64,000 nt of DNA from Arbacia lixula. Taxonomy: Eukaryota > Echinodermata > Echinoidea > Arbacioida > Arbaciidae. The stretch is from positions 7,789,167 to 7,853,166 of the forward strand of contig OZ022581.1 of assembly GCA_963669155.1 (NCBI GenBank). Direction: 5' to 3'. Below the pieces are notes generated by a model. It had not been told where the DNA came from. It did not search any database and worked only from the letters and a program-made list of their open reading frames with translations. Below, piece by piece: positions 1-12,303 of the stretch. The translations under genes and the position numbers were made by a program. The first letter of the stretch is position 1, and each line of letters starts with the position of its first letter.

Positions 1-278
1 AACTTAGCTAATATTGTTCTGAAGGATCGTCCGATCTAGAACAACAGATGCGACAGGGTCCGAGCAGTTCCAGCATTTAGAGCTGAGGTTAGAAATGTTT
101 ATAGCTTCGAGAATCACCTCAGTGCTAACTATCGGAGTTAGAGCTGAGGTTATAGAGTTGTCATGTCGAGAAACGCGCCCCCTAGAGACTAGAGTAATTA
201 TAAAATCACGCAATTATCCTTTCAAACAATATTTTTTCTCATAACCTGGAAAACCTAGTTGGTGACCCCCTCGATCCC

Positions 279-281
<3 letters not shown>

Positions 282-324
<43 letters not shown>

Positions 325-353
325 ATCACCGTCACCGGAAGGGGGGGGGGGGG
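282..353. repeat. CA microsatellite followed by a G homopolymer
   Basis: An uninterrupted CA dinucleotide run (282-323) is followed by a short spacer and a 13-base G run (341-353). Apparent open frames here are low-complexity artefacts. Confidence 0.9.
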
Positions 354-914
354 TGGATGCGAACGCACCCCTTCCAGACAACACTTTTTTTTTATTAAAA
401 AAAATATTTTTTTTTTCTAGAACTTGGCTGAGAGCCCCCAAAAAGTGGGTTGAGCAATTTCGGACAACGAATACGAAAGCTATAAATGGTGTTGTGATTC
501 AAAGATTCAAACTGACAACTCAGTCACGAAGCTATATGATGTCACATGCAGGATTACTGTCGAAATAATGCTTTTATAGGACTTTTCTGTATTACTTGTA
601 ATAAAAAAAATGCACACCGTCGTGGCACATGTAAAGGGTTAGTAAACATCAAATACTAGACTACTGTGAATGCAATTTTTGTACCAAAATTTCACCGTAA
701 ATGGTATTAAAGACTCAAACAATTTGCCACAGAAAAAACATAAACTAGTCGTTTTCACCAAAAATATTTTTAGTGATTTTCAAATGCGCGAATAAGACCA
801 TTTCACTCAGAACTACAATAATTTTGTCTAACTTGATATAGTTATCACACTGGCTATGCAGCCGCAAAGAAAACTGAAACTTTTTACCCCATTCAGAGTA
901 AAAAGCCGTCTGGC
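354..914. other. No gene seen
   Basis: AT-rich non-coding sequence with T and A homopolymers near 386-417. I see no open frame with recognisable protein features and no RNA gene. Confidence 0.5.
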
Positions 915-1380
915 TGTTCACCCTGAAATTAAGTTGGTTTTGATATTAAAGCAGAAACGCAAAAGGAATTAAGGTCTTACGAAAATCCGTGAAAGGATAA
1001 GGAAGTTGTGATCTTTTAAAGTTCTGATTTCGTGACGTCACGTGTGAGGTGCTCTCCGACAATGTTGTGTACAATTTGTTTTGGAAATGTCAAAAGGATA
1101 TGCACAAGTTTACCTGTGTATTTGATACATGGCATTAAATGAAAAGTTTTTAATAACGAACCTATATGACAAAATATATTCCTCCACCAAAAGTAGAAAA
1201 AGAGCAATTTATGACATCATATACAGCACATGAAATGGGGGAGCCCCTCGCACGTGAAGTCATAAAATTGACATTTCAAGAGATCACACCTTTCTTATCC
1301 TTTGATGGATTCTCGTTAAACCTTCACTAATGTGTTTCATGTATATTTCTTTTATTGACACTAACTTAAGGATGGACTAT
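915..1380. mobile_element. Palindromic MITE-like element, family Q, copy 1
   Basis: The left part (about 918-1008) and right part (about 1285-1378) are imperfect reverse complements; the clearest stretch is a 'gaaaatccgtgaaaggataa' type arm at about 980-1003 matched in reverse near 1290-1315. A shorter related copy lies at 2912-3085. The element is non-coding. The boundaries are approximate and no target duplication is clear. Confidence 0.45.
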
Positions 1381-2492
1381 CCCTCTAAATCCTTGACGTG
1401 AAGTTGAGAAGTAACCTCTCGCAGAAAAGAACATTTCAGGTCTGTCTGAGCATGGTCCATGGTTTGAGCAGTAAGACTCACAACAGGGCGTTGTCACCCA
1501 GTTTATAGACTCATCCATTCCACTGAATGCAGGGGTTGGGATCGTCATACGTGAGGGACAGTTCACCTGCAAAATAGTGCACCTCTATCGACCTTTCATT
1601 TAAAAAAAAAAAAATAGTTGTCCTAGGAGCAAATTGTCCAAGAGGGGTGCTGTCAATCATTGTGGGTAGTTGTTATATGGGATAGTTGCCCTGTATGTTC
1701 TCCAAGGGAGTTATTGTCCTTGTGGTGTGTGTCTAATAGCTAGCAAAAGGGCAGATATCTGTCCTATATAAAATATAGTGGGGTAATTGTCATCCTAGGG
1801 GGAAGTTATTTTGTAGGCCTATCACTACAGGGAATAATATTGTGGTAGTTGTCATCGTTGTCCTATAGAATGGTGGGATACATGTATTGTTGTTCGCGAA
1901 GGGGTATACAACGGAGGGTGGTATAATGTCCAGTATGCATAGTCCGGCGGGGGTAGGGTGGGGGGGGGCAATTGTATCAGTCGTCCATGAAGAGTTTTCC
2001 TGGACGATTCGACTGTCAAACGTATGTGTCTGCAAGCTCCGTCTCCATATTGACGTCATGTGATACACATTCCGTCTCCATGATTACGTAATGAGGGATT
2101 CCCCCTGCGAGTTCCCATTTGGTATAGTTCCCATTTGCTATAATGCGCGCTTATTGTGTATTCATGCTTGGACGATGGACGTCCTTGATGTATTCTCCAA
2201 TGAGAACCGTACACTGCGCATTACATTATACATGCAAAGCACCACGACTCGCCACAACAAAAGAAACAAATACATGTAAATCATCATTCGGAGAAGTCCT
2301 GCCGAGCTCGAATCCTAGCGTGACTGCATGGTAAACGTAAATAAGTTCTCGCTCTACCATTCACTTCTTACTTTTGAACACGCAGAAAAACAACCCCGCT
2401 CTGGCGGAAAACATTCTCCTTACCAAAATTATGCTTGTTAATTAAAAAAAAACAAAAAAAAACAAGCAAAACACGCGTTGTGCAGAACATCT
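1381..2492. other. No confident gene
   Basis: Non-coding sequence with GT-rich stretches. A 67-codon minus-strand open stretch at 1366-1566, preceded by a possible splice acceptor, was considered and not accepted because its end lies in the family Q element. Confidence 0.45.
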
Positions 2493-2631
2493 GGGGGGCA
2501 TTTCATCAAAGGACTTGTCGGACGTTTTATCCGACAAACTGTTATAAGCTACTGAAATCCTTGCATCTTATTGGCCGAGAGCAAACTTGTCGGATAAAAT
2601 ATCCGACAAGTCCTTTGATGAAATGCCCCCC
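2493..2631. mobile_element. Short palindromic MITE with GGGGGGCATTTCATC ends
   Basis: The element is about 139 bp with ~46-bp inverted arms. The left arm begins with six G and 'catttcatcaaaggactt'; the right arm is its reverse complement and ends in six C. The arms include the repeated motif 'ttgtcggat/atccgacaa'. The ends resemble those of the element at 44904-45068 (AGGGCGTTTCATGAAC), so I group them. It has no coding capacity. No clean target duplication was found. Confidence 0.7.
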
Positions 2632-2911
2632 TGATATACTTCAAAGTATAAGGGAATAACATATCTACCTTTCTTGATTATAACTTAAGCTCTAGACCTT
2701 TAGACTGTGAACTCTGGATTCTGGATTCTGTCTGAACTCCACTGCTGTATCCAACCACGATGAACTATAATAGGGGTGGGATTATGTCTGTGGGATGGGG
2801 TGGGGTGAGGAGAGAAGGGGGTGGGGTAGTTTGGACAGTTAGGCTAATTCTGGGGAAGAATCGATAGCAGAGGAAGGTGGACGGAGGGAGATCTCAACGA
2901 AAGAAGCGATA

Positions 2912-3085
2912 TAAAAGGGATGTTCCACCCTGAAGTTAGCTGGTTTTAATAAAATCAGAAACATGACAGGAACACATAGTGAAGGTTATCCTTTGACGGA
3001 TTTTCGTCAAACCTTCACTAAAATAATTATTTTTCTTTCTGCCTTTATCATCAACTAAATGTTAAACTAGACAATCCCTTTAAGT
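2912..3085. mobile_element. Palindromic MITE-like element, family Q, copy 2
   Basis: Sequence 2985-3020 (a 'cctttgacggattttcgtca' type stretch) matches 1295-1328 with few changes, and the outer part 'caccctgaagttag' matches 921-935. The ends read roughly 'aaagggat' and 'atcccttt'. It appears to be a deleted derivative of the element at 915-1380. Confidence 0.4.
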
Positions 3086-3474
3086 AGGTCATGTCTAGAC
3101 TTTGGTGTGGTTTCAATGTCAGCGCATCAGAAATAAATCGATTCCACAACCCAGAACCTACTCCTATTTTGAGACCCTCGTTTCGAAAATGCACGACATC
3201 GCACAGTGTAAATCGATGAATTCGGTTTGGTGCTACTGGGAACTAAACTGCTCGTTATTTTCTTTTTTCATTCACATCTTGGTCATGTTGATCGGATTCA
3301 GGTACTGAAGTAGGAATTTAAAGCTTAATGAGGCCTGTCATGATATGACATTTTCTTTATTTTAATTATGTCTGTTGAACGTGAACTTATTATTCAAATT
3401 ATTTGGGCATACTTGAACACAGACTAACTTCACTACACATAGACTTGACCAGAGACTAACTTATACCCTAACTT

Positions 3475-3531
3475 GTATTTGAATCACTGAACTATAGTAC
3501 ATGTAGTGGTATAGTTCAGTGATTTGAATAC
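3475..3531. repeat. Short hairpin: 22-bp stem, 13-nt loop
   Basis: Two 22-base arms flank a 13-base loop at 3497-3509. The arms match at 20 of 22 positions as DNA. The two mismatches (positions 6 and 7 of the left arm) would form G-U wobble pairs in RNA, so the RNA stem would be unbroken. The size resembles a miRNA-precursor stem, but there is no evidence of expression; a tiny palindromic transposon remnant is equally possible. Confidence 0.5.
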
Positions 3532-5078
3532 AGAACTCTCATGTTGATAAAATCGCACATGACTGTTCATCAACAGTAGGTCTACTGCAACAAGGTTGAT
3601 CACGATTTCTTCATTTTGACAAAGTAAAATGAAGGAAGCAAACACAATTGTTGAATTCTGCACCCGTGGCCACTACTGAAGTGCTTGATTTCCGAACTTG
3701 GACCAAGGCTAAGGACATTAACCCTTAACGTACCATTTGTGAATTATTTCACCATATATACACACAAATCCCATAGAGAAGCATTTAGGTCTGACACATA
3801 AAGGGTTAAAGGAAGCTGAATTCCAGTCAAACGCCTCCTTCGTGGTCATTCACACAACGTGGTAGATACAACACGGATTTATAACAAGGCTGTATCTGAA
3901 AGAACGTTGTGCACATCACGTATCAACAAATAAGTAATCATTCGTTGCGATCAGTTTATATAGAACCCCACCGGTCATCCCGTTGTGGATGCCCAACATG
4001 AATGGAGAAAAAGGGCCATGATGAGTATACCATTGTATTCGACACAACACTCACTATAATGGAGTCGACATCACAACAAATACTTTGGAAAATAATGACC
4101 CATTTATTTGACAATAAAACAACCAGTATGAGGTATTTAGGCCTGTAATTATGGTGATACATGTACAGTGTATAACGGAATGATCGACGTCGTATTTTCA
4201 ATTATTGTGTGGGCCAATCACACATCTAAACTATGGCAAAGTAAACGCCATAAGCATGTATTACTGTACATTAAATATATTTGCATGGTAATAGAAAATT
4301 AGTAAACGCTTTAATTGCCCGTAGATTTGTTACAAAGGAATGATTACTACATATACGATAAATGCCAATATATGTATCAAAGTAAACTGGCCAACAAGGT
4401 ACCATTACAGGGAAATGCAAGCCTAATATCAAGTTGAATTGAATAAAAGTAGAACAAACAGAAGCACAGAGTCGCAAAAGGTTGAGAAAATAACTTATAA
4501 AGGTAGTTGTGAATATTCTTTAAAGCACGGTCAGCCTGCTTTGGTTGTTACCGCGTACTCCATGTCGTTTTCATTGTTTGTGTGTACGTTGTGTGAATAA
4601 CGTTTTCATTGACTTGTCTATATAGATCTTCAGTTTGGCATGTTTGGTGAACAAGATACAGGGCCAGTGATAGAGATTTATGAACACGAATAACGTCCTT
4701 ATGATTATGTCTCATAAATCTTTTCTCTATCTGTCTCTCTCTGTCTGTCTGTCTGTCTCTCTCTCTGTTTTTATTCAGTATGATACGGTTTTATTCCCCT
4801 TTAAAGGGCGATAGGGTGATAAAGAGTTATGCACTTATGCTTATGTAAGATCTGCTATGAAGTAGTTAGTACTGCTAGCAAAAAAGTATAGTACACTGTA
4901 CATTCTTTTGTAATACAACATGTATATACATATCAAATACATTTGCTATTCGATTCTCGCGATAAACAATAACATTGCGAAATATGTTACTCATTTCGGA
5001 TAAATCGCCTGTGATAATCGTTTGTCTCGCAATGTATGGTCAACAAGGAATCAAAAGATCACGGCAATAATATTATCA

Positions 5079-5128
5079 GCTGCCGTGACATCAGTACTCT
5101 AAGGCTGCCGTGACATCAGTACTCTAAG
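5079..5128. repeat. Perfect 25-bp tandem duplication
   Basis: Positions 5079-5103 and 5104-5128 are identical ('gctgccgtgacatcagtact' plus five bases). The perfection suggests a recent slippage or repair event. Confidence 0.9.
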
Positions 5129-5414
5129 TACAATTGCAAATCAAATCAGAATTTGAATGAGCTCCGAATTAGAAAATCACACTTTTTACCATTGAGGGGG
5201 AGAATTTCGGTATTAACCATGTTCCTTCCTTTTGTGTTTAATATGAAAAATGTACGAGAATACTTTCAAGCTTACATTGATTGATTCAATCTAAATGACA
5301 TTGGTTCATATTTTAATTGTTAATTCTGTGAAATGCAAAAAGTCTATCCACAAAGCAAATACAATATGTATAATGTGATTGATAAATGATATACAGTAGT
5401 TTCTTTTATAGAGC

Positions 5415-5514
5415 TGGGGCCACATTCACGTCACCTCACTAAGCCTAGTTACTAAAGTGCACCAAAATGCATGCATTGTATCAACCAACTAGGCTATATA
5501 GGAATATGGCCCCA
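5415..5514. mobile_element. Palindromic MITE, GGGGCCAYATTC ends, copy 1
   Basis: An element of about 100 bp with inverted ends GGGGCCACATTC and GAATATGGCCCC. Its interior 'gttactaaagtgca' followed by 'aaatgc' matches the reverse complement of the element at 59713-59832, so the two are copies of one family in opposite orientation. Confidence 0.65.
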
Positions 5515-5708
5515 GGTTACCAACTGATTACCTAATTGACCCAAGCGCTTCAATGGTTATAGTCCTGGCTTGAGGTATAAACATTTTTTAAACAATACAA
5601 TGTTGGTCTGAATATTCTGAACTTTGCAGACTTGCGCCTGATTTTGTTTCTCCACAAAAATATACAACGTAGGCCAGTGATTAAAACACATATAATTACA
5701 TCACTGAA

Positions 5709-5748
5709 GTTTGACAACGTTTGACAACGTTTGACAACGTTTGACAAC
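5709..5748. repeat. 10-bp tandem repeat, four copies
   Basis: Four consecutive copies of 'gtttgacaac', the last followed by 'tg'. Confidence 0.9.
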
Positions 5749-6059
5749 TGTATCTATTAGTATATCACCAATCCTGAAAAGTTTGAGCCCATATACCCCA
5801 CACGCGTCGCCTTATTTTATTGGCTCCCACCATATATATTGACTACAGTGTACAATACAAATGTACATGATCTTTGTAATTAATGTTTGTTGAGCATCAT
5901 ACTCATTTTGATTATCACCATCACTTTTAATTCATTTATGCAAAGTTGTTATTTCCATGGTCTTGTATATTTTATGTAAATATAAAGACATTCAAAAATT
6001 CAATTGAATTTTCGCCAAGTAAGTCAGGACAGTATAAAGCGTAAACACATCCATATCAA

Positions 6060-7280
6060 TCATTCAGTGTACAGTGGCGTATACCACTTCAATTGGTATC
6101 TCGGAAACGGGAAGGATCGTGTATGGAGTTTGAGAGTCGCATTTGTCTTGGATATGCCTTTGATGTTGACTTCCGACCCGAGGTCCCTCAAGAAGTCCAG
6201 AAACCCGCCGGACCGGGCCGCCAGGATGTCAGCGTTGGTCCCGTTCTTGTTCAGGACTTCCACGTACGACTCCGTCTTCTGAGCTTTGGTGCGGAGGAGC
6301 TCCAGCTTCCTGACGAGTTCGTCTGTAGCCTTGTTGGCGTCGCCCTCGGTACGGGTGATCTTCGCCATGACCGCCAGACGCCTGTCCTCAATCTGCCGCT
6401 GGGCCTCCGCACACGCAGCCTTCGCGTCCTCGTTCACCTGCTTCCGGAGGTCGTCCGCCGTCTCGGCGATATCCTTCTTATGCAGGAGGAAATCCGCGAT
6501 TGCCTTGTCGAACTTCTCCGGGCCAAACTTTTCGACTAGGACGCGGGCCTCCATTAGGAATGGCTTGAGGCCCTCTGACAAATCGACGACGGGGTGTAAG
6601 CGATGGGTGTCGTTGGTCCGACACTCGGAGCAGATGGCGATCTGGCAAATGGTGCAGAGCTGCGATATTGTGCTGCTCGGGTGGACCGGGCAGGGCGGGT
6701 TAGCCTTCTCCCGCTTCACGTCGATCAGGGTACCTCCGTTGCGGATATCATCCACCTTACACAGGGTATGGCCTCGGGTGAGAGATAACTTCCTATGAGC
6801 GTCAACGCACGATTGGCAGATGAACTGCTCGCAATCCACACAGTACGAGTTGATCTTGCAGTCGTTTTCTTGACACGATTCGCACCCCGTGATCTCGTGG
6901 TTTGCCTGCTCCTTCACCTTCTCCGTGAAGTCCATGTTATCCAACTTCATGTCGGCGAAGATGTTCGGAAAGACGTACTGACGTGAGCTGGAGGCGTCCG
7001 GCTTGGCCGCTCCCTTAGCGCAAACGGGACAGGCGATCTGGAGGTCACCCTCGCTGACGTCCGACACCGTGAACATATGGGCAGCAACGCGAAACATCCC
7101 AGAGGCAACATTCGCCATCATACTGCGCTGCGAGCTCGATTCGGCGTCCTTCCCTTGCAGACATTTTTTGCAAAACGAGTGGAAGCACTTCAGAAATTGC
7201 CCGTTCTGCAGTCTGTCGTTGCAGATTCCACAGGTCAAATTTTCCTGGAAACCTTCGAGAATAGACTTGTACATCGCCAT
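6060..7280 (-). CDS. TRIM-family (RBCC) E3 ubiquitin-protein ligase, single exon
   Basis: The 406-residue protein starts at the ATG at 7278-7280. Domains in order: RING finger (C17-x2-C20, C32-x-H34-x2-C37-x2-C40, C84-x2-C87); B-box 1 (C133/C136, C147/C150, C155/C158, H162, H171); B-box 2 (C197-x2-H200, C209/C212, C217/C220, H226/H229); then a charged helical coiled coil at about 245-345 rich in K, E, A and Q. This order defines TRIM proteins, which are cytosolic ubiquitin ligases that dimerise through the coiled coil. No NHL, filamin or B30.2 domain follows; the frame stops about 60 residues after the coiled coil, so this is an RBCC-only protein unless a 3' exon exists that I cannot see. The ~44-residue segment between C40 and C84 is long for a RING. 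GC is higher than the flanks, as expected for a conserved exon. Intronless TRIM genes are common in invertebrate deuterostomes. The substrate is unknown. Confidence 0.9.
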   Translation of the reverse strand: MAMYKSILEGFQENLTCGICNDRLQNGQFLKCFHSFCKKCLQGKDAESSSQRSMMANVASGMFRVAAHMFTVSDVSEGDLQIACPVCAKGAAKPDASSSRQYVFPNIFADMKLDNMDFTEKVKEQANHEITGCESCQENDCKINSYCVDCEQFICQSCVDAHRKLSLTRGHTLCKVDDIRNGGTLIDVKREKANPPCPVHPSSTISQLCTICQIAICSECRTNDTHRLHPVVDLSEGLKPFLMEARVLVEKFGPEKFDKAIADFLLHKKDIAETADDLRKQVNEDAKAACAEAQRQIEDRRLAVMAKITRTEGDANKATDELVRKLELLRTKAQKTESYVEVLNKNGTNADILAARSGGFLDFLRDLGSEVNIKGISKTNATLKLHTRSFPFPRYQLKWYTPLYTE

Positions 7281-7308
7281 TATAAGGATATATTATAGGC
7301 GTATGTAT

Positions 7309-7318
7309 CCTTATATAG
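7309..7318 (-). promoter_or_regulatory. Possible TATA box of the TRIM gene
   Basis: The minus strand reads 'ctatataagg', a good TATA consensus, about 30 bases upstream of the TRIM start codon. It would give an unusually short 5' UTR, so it may be fortuitous or the true promoter may lie further upstream. Confidence 0.25.
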
Positions 7319-7407
7319 TACTGCGTTCAATACTCCAAAACGCTATAGCTTCGAATGGTTCAATACTACGAAGCCCCAAACCGGACATTTTCGACAACGA
7401 AAAAAAA

Positions 7408-7735
7408 AAAAAATATTACGTACGTACGTAGTATTATCACGTACGTACGTGGTATTATCACGTACGTACGTGGTATTATCACGTACGTACGTGGTATTAT
7501 CACGTACGTACGTGGTATTATCACATACGTACGTGGTATTATCACGTACGTACGTGGTATTATCACGTACGTACGTAGTAACTAGTATTATCACGTACGT
7601 ACGTAGTATTATCACGTACGTACGTAGTAACTAGTATTATCACGTACGTACGTAGTATTATCATGTACGTACGTAGTATTATCACGTACGTACGTAGTAA
7701 CTAGTATTATCACGTACGTACGTAGTATACATGTA
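7408..7735. repeat. 21-bp tandem array with palindromic core, left arm
   Basis: About 14 copies of a 21-bp unit with an ACGTACGTACGT core and a 'tattatc' spacer; three or four copies carry a 'tagtaactag' variant spacer. The unit length is a multiple of three and contains no stop in several frames, which explains the spurious open frames here. Each core is itself palindromic. Confidence 0.9.
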
Positions 7736-7740
7736 TTAAG

Positions 7741-7931
<191 letters not shown>

Positions 7932-8825
7932 TTCGTCTGTTCTCTTTCTCTGATTTTTCACCAGTAAAAAAAAACTTATAGTGATCGTTAGATTTCGAGC
8001 TAGGGGTTAATTTTGCTCGACGGGTCGTCCAAAATTGTCCATGCAGGGACCATACGATTGTTAATTGTTGGGTTGTTGTGTGTGGGATCGACTACATAAT
8101 AAATTCTATAGATTGCTTAATTCTCTGAGTTGAACTTGAAGGAGCTATAGGACTCGTGGACTCGAGGTATGTACGTTGTAGTATAATACTCGAACAACTC
8201 TGATGACTCCCGGATGAATGAATCTCGATCCTGAAATAACTCGGGAAATAACTCCTGAAATAACGTACTGCATCGAACTCTCTGATGAGCTCTCTAAATA
8301 CACCTTCTGTCTCAACTTTGAAGTAAATAATTATAGTGAAATTCATACAGAAGGTCAGTTTCTTGGATGCATGATGATTTCACAGAAAATGGACCTACAC
8401 CTACGTCATCCTAAATTACAGTAAATGTTATTCAGACTATCCCTAGTCGAAAGTCAGCTATAACCTTAATGAGGGCAATTCGGCTTCTGGAAAGTGGTCA
8501 TTAACGTGGGAACATTATTTGGGTGGGGAAGTGATAAAAGGACTTATATCACATAAGATAATGTAGAGTTTGTCTACTATGGTCGGGGCGTTTAAAAAAC
8601 ATGGAGAGTTTTTCACTTTTCAATAATGGTTCATGAAGCTATACGACGGTGATATTATGGTTAAGGTATATACACTTTTGATCCATGCCGATCGAGTTTC
8701 ATGACTTCTTCGAATAGGCTACCCTGTCTTCAAAATCGATATTATAACCATTTTTTAAAGATACATTTTAAGGAACTAAATTTTAAGGGGATTAAACACG
8801 CCAGAGAAGACTTCATGTAAACAGC

Positions 8826-10320
8826 ATGGTGTATAGAGTGGAGATTTGTTTTTCTTCTCGAAATCATGATTAGGCCTAACATCATGTACAGGATGTTCAA
8901 GAAAGAAAGTCATCAAGATAGATGTTGATTTATAATAGTCCTTCTTTAGCCTTATATTGCAAAACAACACAATCACAACTCCACCTTTAGACTGAAAAGA
9001 TTAGTCTCGCCATCATTCTTCGTCTTCTTCTTCTTCTTATTCTTCTTCTTCTTCTTCTTCTTCTTCTAGCTTTTTTCTTTCTTTTGTCTTTCTTTCTTGT
9101 TTTTTTTCTTGTTTTGTTGTTGATGTTGTTGTTGGTGTGTGTGTTTTGGGGGAATGAGCAATGTGATTTCGTCACACGCAAGCAACCTCAACCCCCTCGC
9201 GGCGGCCCCAACTTCACGCAGACTTGCTCAACTTGTAATTTTTGCATAGTAATGTATAGTCTTCAGTTCGTTAACTGTAGTATGTCTGTAGCTTAAATTG
9301 TGAAGGGCGCCATCTAAGTAAATCGCGCCGAAGTGGGTTCTCTCGGTTGTATTCAAGTTATACATAAGTAAAGATCGTAATAAATCTGTCCATTAGAGAT
9401 ATGGCATTGGAATTGCGATGGATTTAAATCAACCGCAGCTTTTAATAAGACGGGCGCGTGGGACAAGTCACGAAGCAAACGTGACGTTCACAATCATTTT
9501 GATTGATGTGTAAAGAATGGGGGTAATGTAAGCCTCCGTACGTGTGCTAAAGCCATACAACTTTGTTTAATTCTACGTGCTTCTGGAAAAAAAAGTAATC
9601 ACAAGAAGAACGCAGCCATTAATGAATAGGATTACGAGGCTGTTAACCCCCTTTCATCTTTCATCGCATTAGTCCCCTCGCGGTCATAAGTTTATGCTAA
9701 ATTGATTTTTTATCACTATAGACCTATGACAATACCACTCTTCATGCGGCGCTTGTGCATTTTTTTTTTTTTTGCACAAATAATACTCGTAAAATTCCAT
9801 CTAATCTATACAAATAAGATGCAAATCGCGTCTTCATAACTCGTTCAAGTATATTGGAAATTATCCATCTTCGGAGGGACTGGCATAAGTTACTATGTCA
9901 GGCACAAAGTGGGCGCAGGATACCATAAACAGTTTACGCTAAGTGTTTCTTTTCAAATAATAGATAATAATCGATACTCCGTAATGGTTTTTCGATTAAT
10001 CGAAAATTCCACAGAATTGAAAATTATGATGAAATTAAGATAAAGTGTATGTCACTGTGTGTTTACAGAGCATCTTTAAGATTATACAGCTTAAACTTAT
10101 TTTGATGGCGGCATTTTGAAATGAGTTCTGGCCGCTTGTTCAGCAGTGTTTCCTTATTACTGTTCATAATCAGCAGCTTTTCCGTTAGGCACAGCTAGGT
10201 CGCATCTCTTTGTAATGTTTGAGTAAGCATGAGCATGGCTGGCAATGGACCCCTTGATGCAATAGGGCGTGTCGTGTCGTTTCAGGTCCCAGATGAATTT
10301 CGACAGCTCCGTGCTGTTCT

Positions 10321-10358
<38 letters not shown>

Positions 10359-10488
10359 TATAATATATAGTTCATGCCAACAAAGTGAATTTCAGTTGAG
10401 GACAATTTAAGATAATGAATGAATGAATGAATGCGGAGTTGCAAATGTCAGAATCCTCACTATATTACGCCGCGGTGCTGTTCAAACG
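8826..10488. other. Interior (loop) of the foldback element; no gene seen
   Basis: The segment between the inverted arms holds a CTT microsatellite (9016-9067), a TA microsatellite (10322-10362) and a short GAAT repeat (10413-10433). No open frame shows protein features. Confidence 0.5.
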
Positions 10489-10814
10489 ATTTACATGAAG
10501 GCTTCTTGGGCGTGTTTAATCCCCTAAAAGTTAGTTCCTATTAAGATGTTTATAAAAAATGGTTATAAGATCAGTTTTATAAAGACATTGTCGCCCATTC
10601 GAAGAGGATGGACATCCACTCGGCAGGAATCAAAAGTATATACCTTAACCATAATGTATCGTAATATATCACCGTCGTATAGCTCCGATCATGAACCATT
10701 ATCGAAAAGTGAAAAACTCTCCTTGTTTTTGAAACTCCCCAATTACCCATAGTCGACAAACTCTACATTGATAATCGCATGGGGGGGGGGCTTACATTTT
10801 CTTACATAAGTAGT

Positions 10815-10991
10815 AAATACTACGTACGTACGTAATAATACTACGTACGTACGTAATAAATACTACGTACGTACGTAATAAATACTATACGTACGTACGT
10901 GATGATAATACGTACGTACGTACGTGATAATACTACGTACGTACGTGATAATACTACGTACGTACGTAATATTACTACGTACGTACGTAGT
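10815..10991. repeat. ACGTACGTACGT tandem array, right arm
   Basis: About 8 copies of the same palindromic core with spacers such as 'aataatact' and 'gataatact', in inverted orientation relative to the left array. Spacers have diverged more than cores, as if the core were the constrained part. Confidence 0.9.
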
Positions 10992-11579
10992 ATTTTTTTT
11001 TTTTTTCGTTGTCAAAAATGTCCGGTTTGGGGCTTCGTACTAAACTCTGTCACCCTCGCCTACTCGAAGATAAGTGAAATATCCATCATGTTCATATTAT
11101 GCAACAACACACGATCAAAAGCCAAAGCTCGATCTGTGCTGTGCGGCCATCTTGCCTGTACATTTTCGGAACAAAACTAGGTAAGTTTTGTCTTCCCGAG
11201 ATAGTTTTAACGTATCGACAAAATTATTGTATATCAACAACACACAGCGTATGGTAATGTGTCTGTGATCTCAATATACCTAACCGTATATTATTGGACA
11301 GTATACGTACGGGTACTGTGTCTTGAGATTTACACGTTGTGGCCTTTTAGTGTATCTTCACAAGCGAACCGCTGTATGTACTAGTTTATGATATAGCCTC
11401 AGCTTTTCGATTTTATATCCATTAATGTTGTACCTTATACAGGATGTAATCGGGTTGCTGATGATGCCACATGTGACAATAACAGGTAGCTTCAGGCATA
11501 CAGTATAGGCATAAAGCCTTGTAGGATGGAGAGATGGATTCAGATCATATTGACCCATATTTCATAACGATGGTTTAAC

Positions 11580-12303
11580 CAGGGATGTGTTAGGAAGGAG
11601 TAGAAACTCGAGCATAATACATTCAAACATCTGTATGGGTTCTAAAGCGTGCTCATAAATGTCAATAGAATTCCATAATCATAACAATGCTTTGATGTTC
11701 CATGTGCCGAGCCGACGTTTAGCTGATGTCAACTTGAAAAGAAATTTCTTTAATTTCCCATTTGTCTGTAGACGTTTTGTTTTTGACAAATTCGTTTGCA
11801 AACTACAAGGAAGTTAACGGAACATAATGACAGATCTTTTACTCTGCTTTTGTTTTGAAAAGTATTGAGGAATCATTAAAAATCGGACATATAAGCTATT
11901 TGTATTACTTACAAAATTGACCAATTTCTTCACTTTCCGACATCTCCGCATTTAGGGGAATTAAACCACTCTCAAAATGATATATTAAGCTGTGTATTAT
12001 AATTAACGTCGTTTGTGTGTGTTTGCGTGCAGCAGAGATATTTTACTTGAAAAATTTGTTTATTTGTGTTTGCTGATACCTGTTGTGCTCATGGAAGCAT
12101 TAATGTCATTAACAGAACGGGACAAGCGAAATGAGAATGTTCATTTCTTTTGTTCTCTCTGTGAAGCCGTTGCCACACAGTCATGTTCATAATTGTTCAA
12201 ACACCTGAACAGCACCTGTTGAGAACACCATAACTTTTCAGCGGCTTGGCACATGGGTTCAAAGAAAGAAAGTTGCTTCATATCCTTCCATAACACATCC
12301 CTA
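11580..12303. mobile_element. hAT-like non-autonomous DNA transposon, intact copy
   Basis: The element begins 'cagggatgtgttaggaagga' and ends with the imperfect complement 'ttccataacacatcccta'. It is about 724 bp and non-coding. A second copy at 16784-31346 shares sequence along its whole length but is interrupted by two LTR retrotransposons. The CAGGG...CCCTG termini and the ~7-8 bp flanking repeat of the second copy are typical of hAT elements; no transposase is present to confirm it. Confidence 0.7.

Larger units (their letters stand above)
3086..5414. other. Non-coding stretch, no gene seen
   Basis: No credible coding frame or RNA gene. It holds a hairpin (3475-3531), a TCTG/TC microsatellite (about 4728-4768) and a perfect 25-bp tandem duplication (5079-5128). 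Confidence 0.5.

Noticed and set aside
1366..1566. Minus-strand 67-codon open stretch with Cys-rich 'PCCESYCSNHGPCS', preceded by a possible splice acceptor
   Set aside because: Its 3' end including the stop lies in the terminus of the palindromic element at 915-1380, there is no partner exon, and I recognise no family. Possible, but not supportable.
7343..7634. Seven-residue repeat proteins (e.g. repeated 'TYVRGII') on both strands
   Set aside because: The 21-bp unit of the palindromic array is a multiple of three without stops, so open frames arise automatically.
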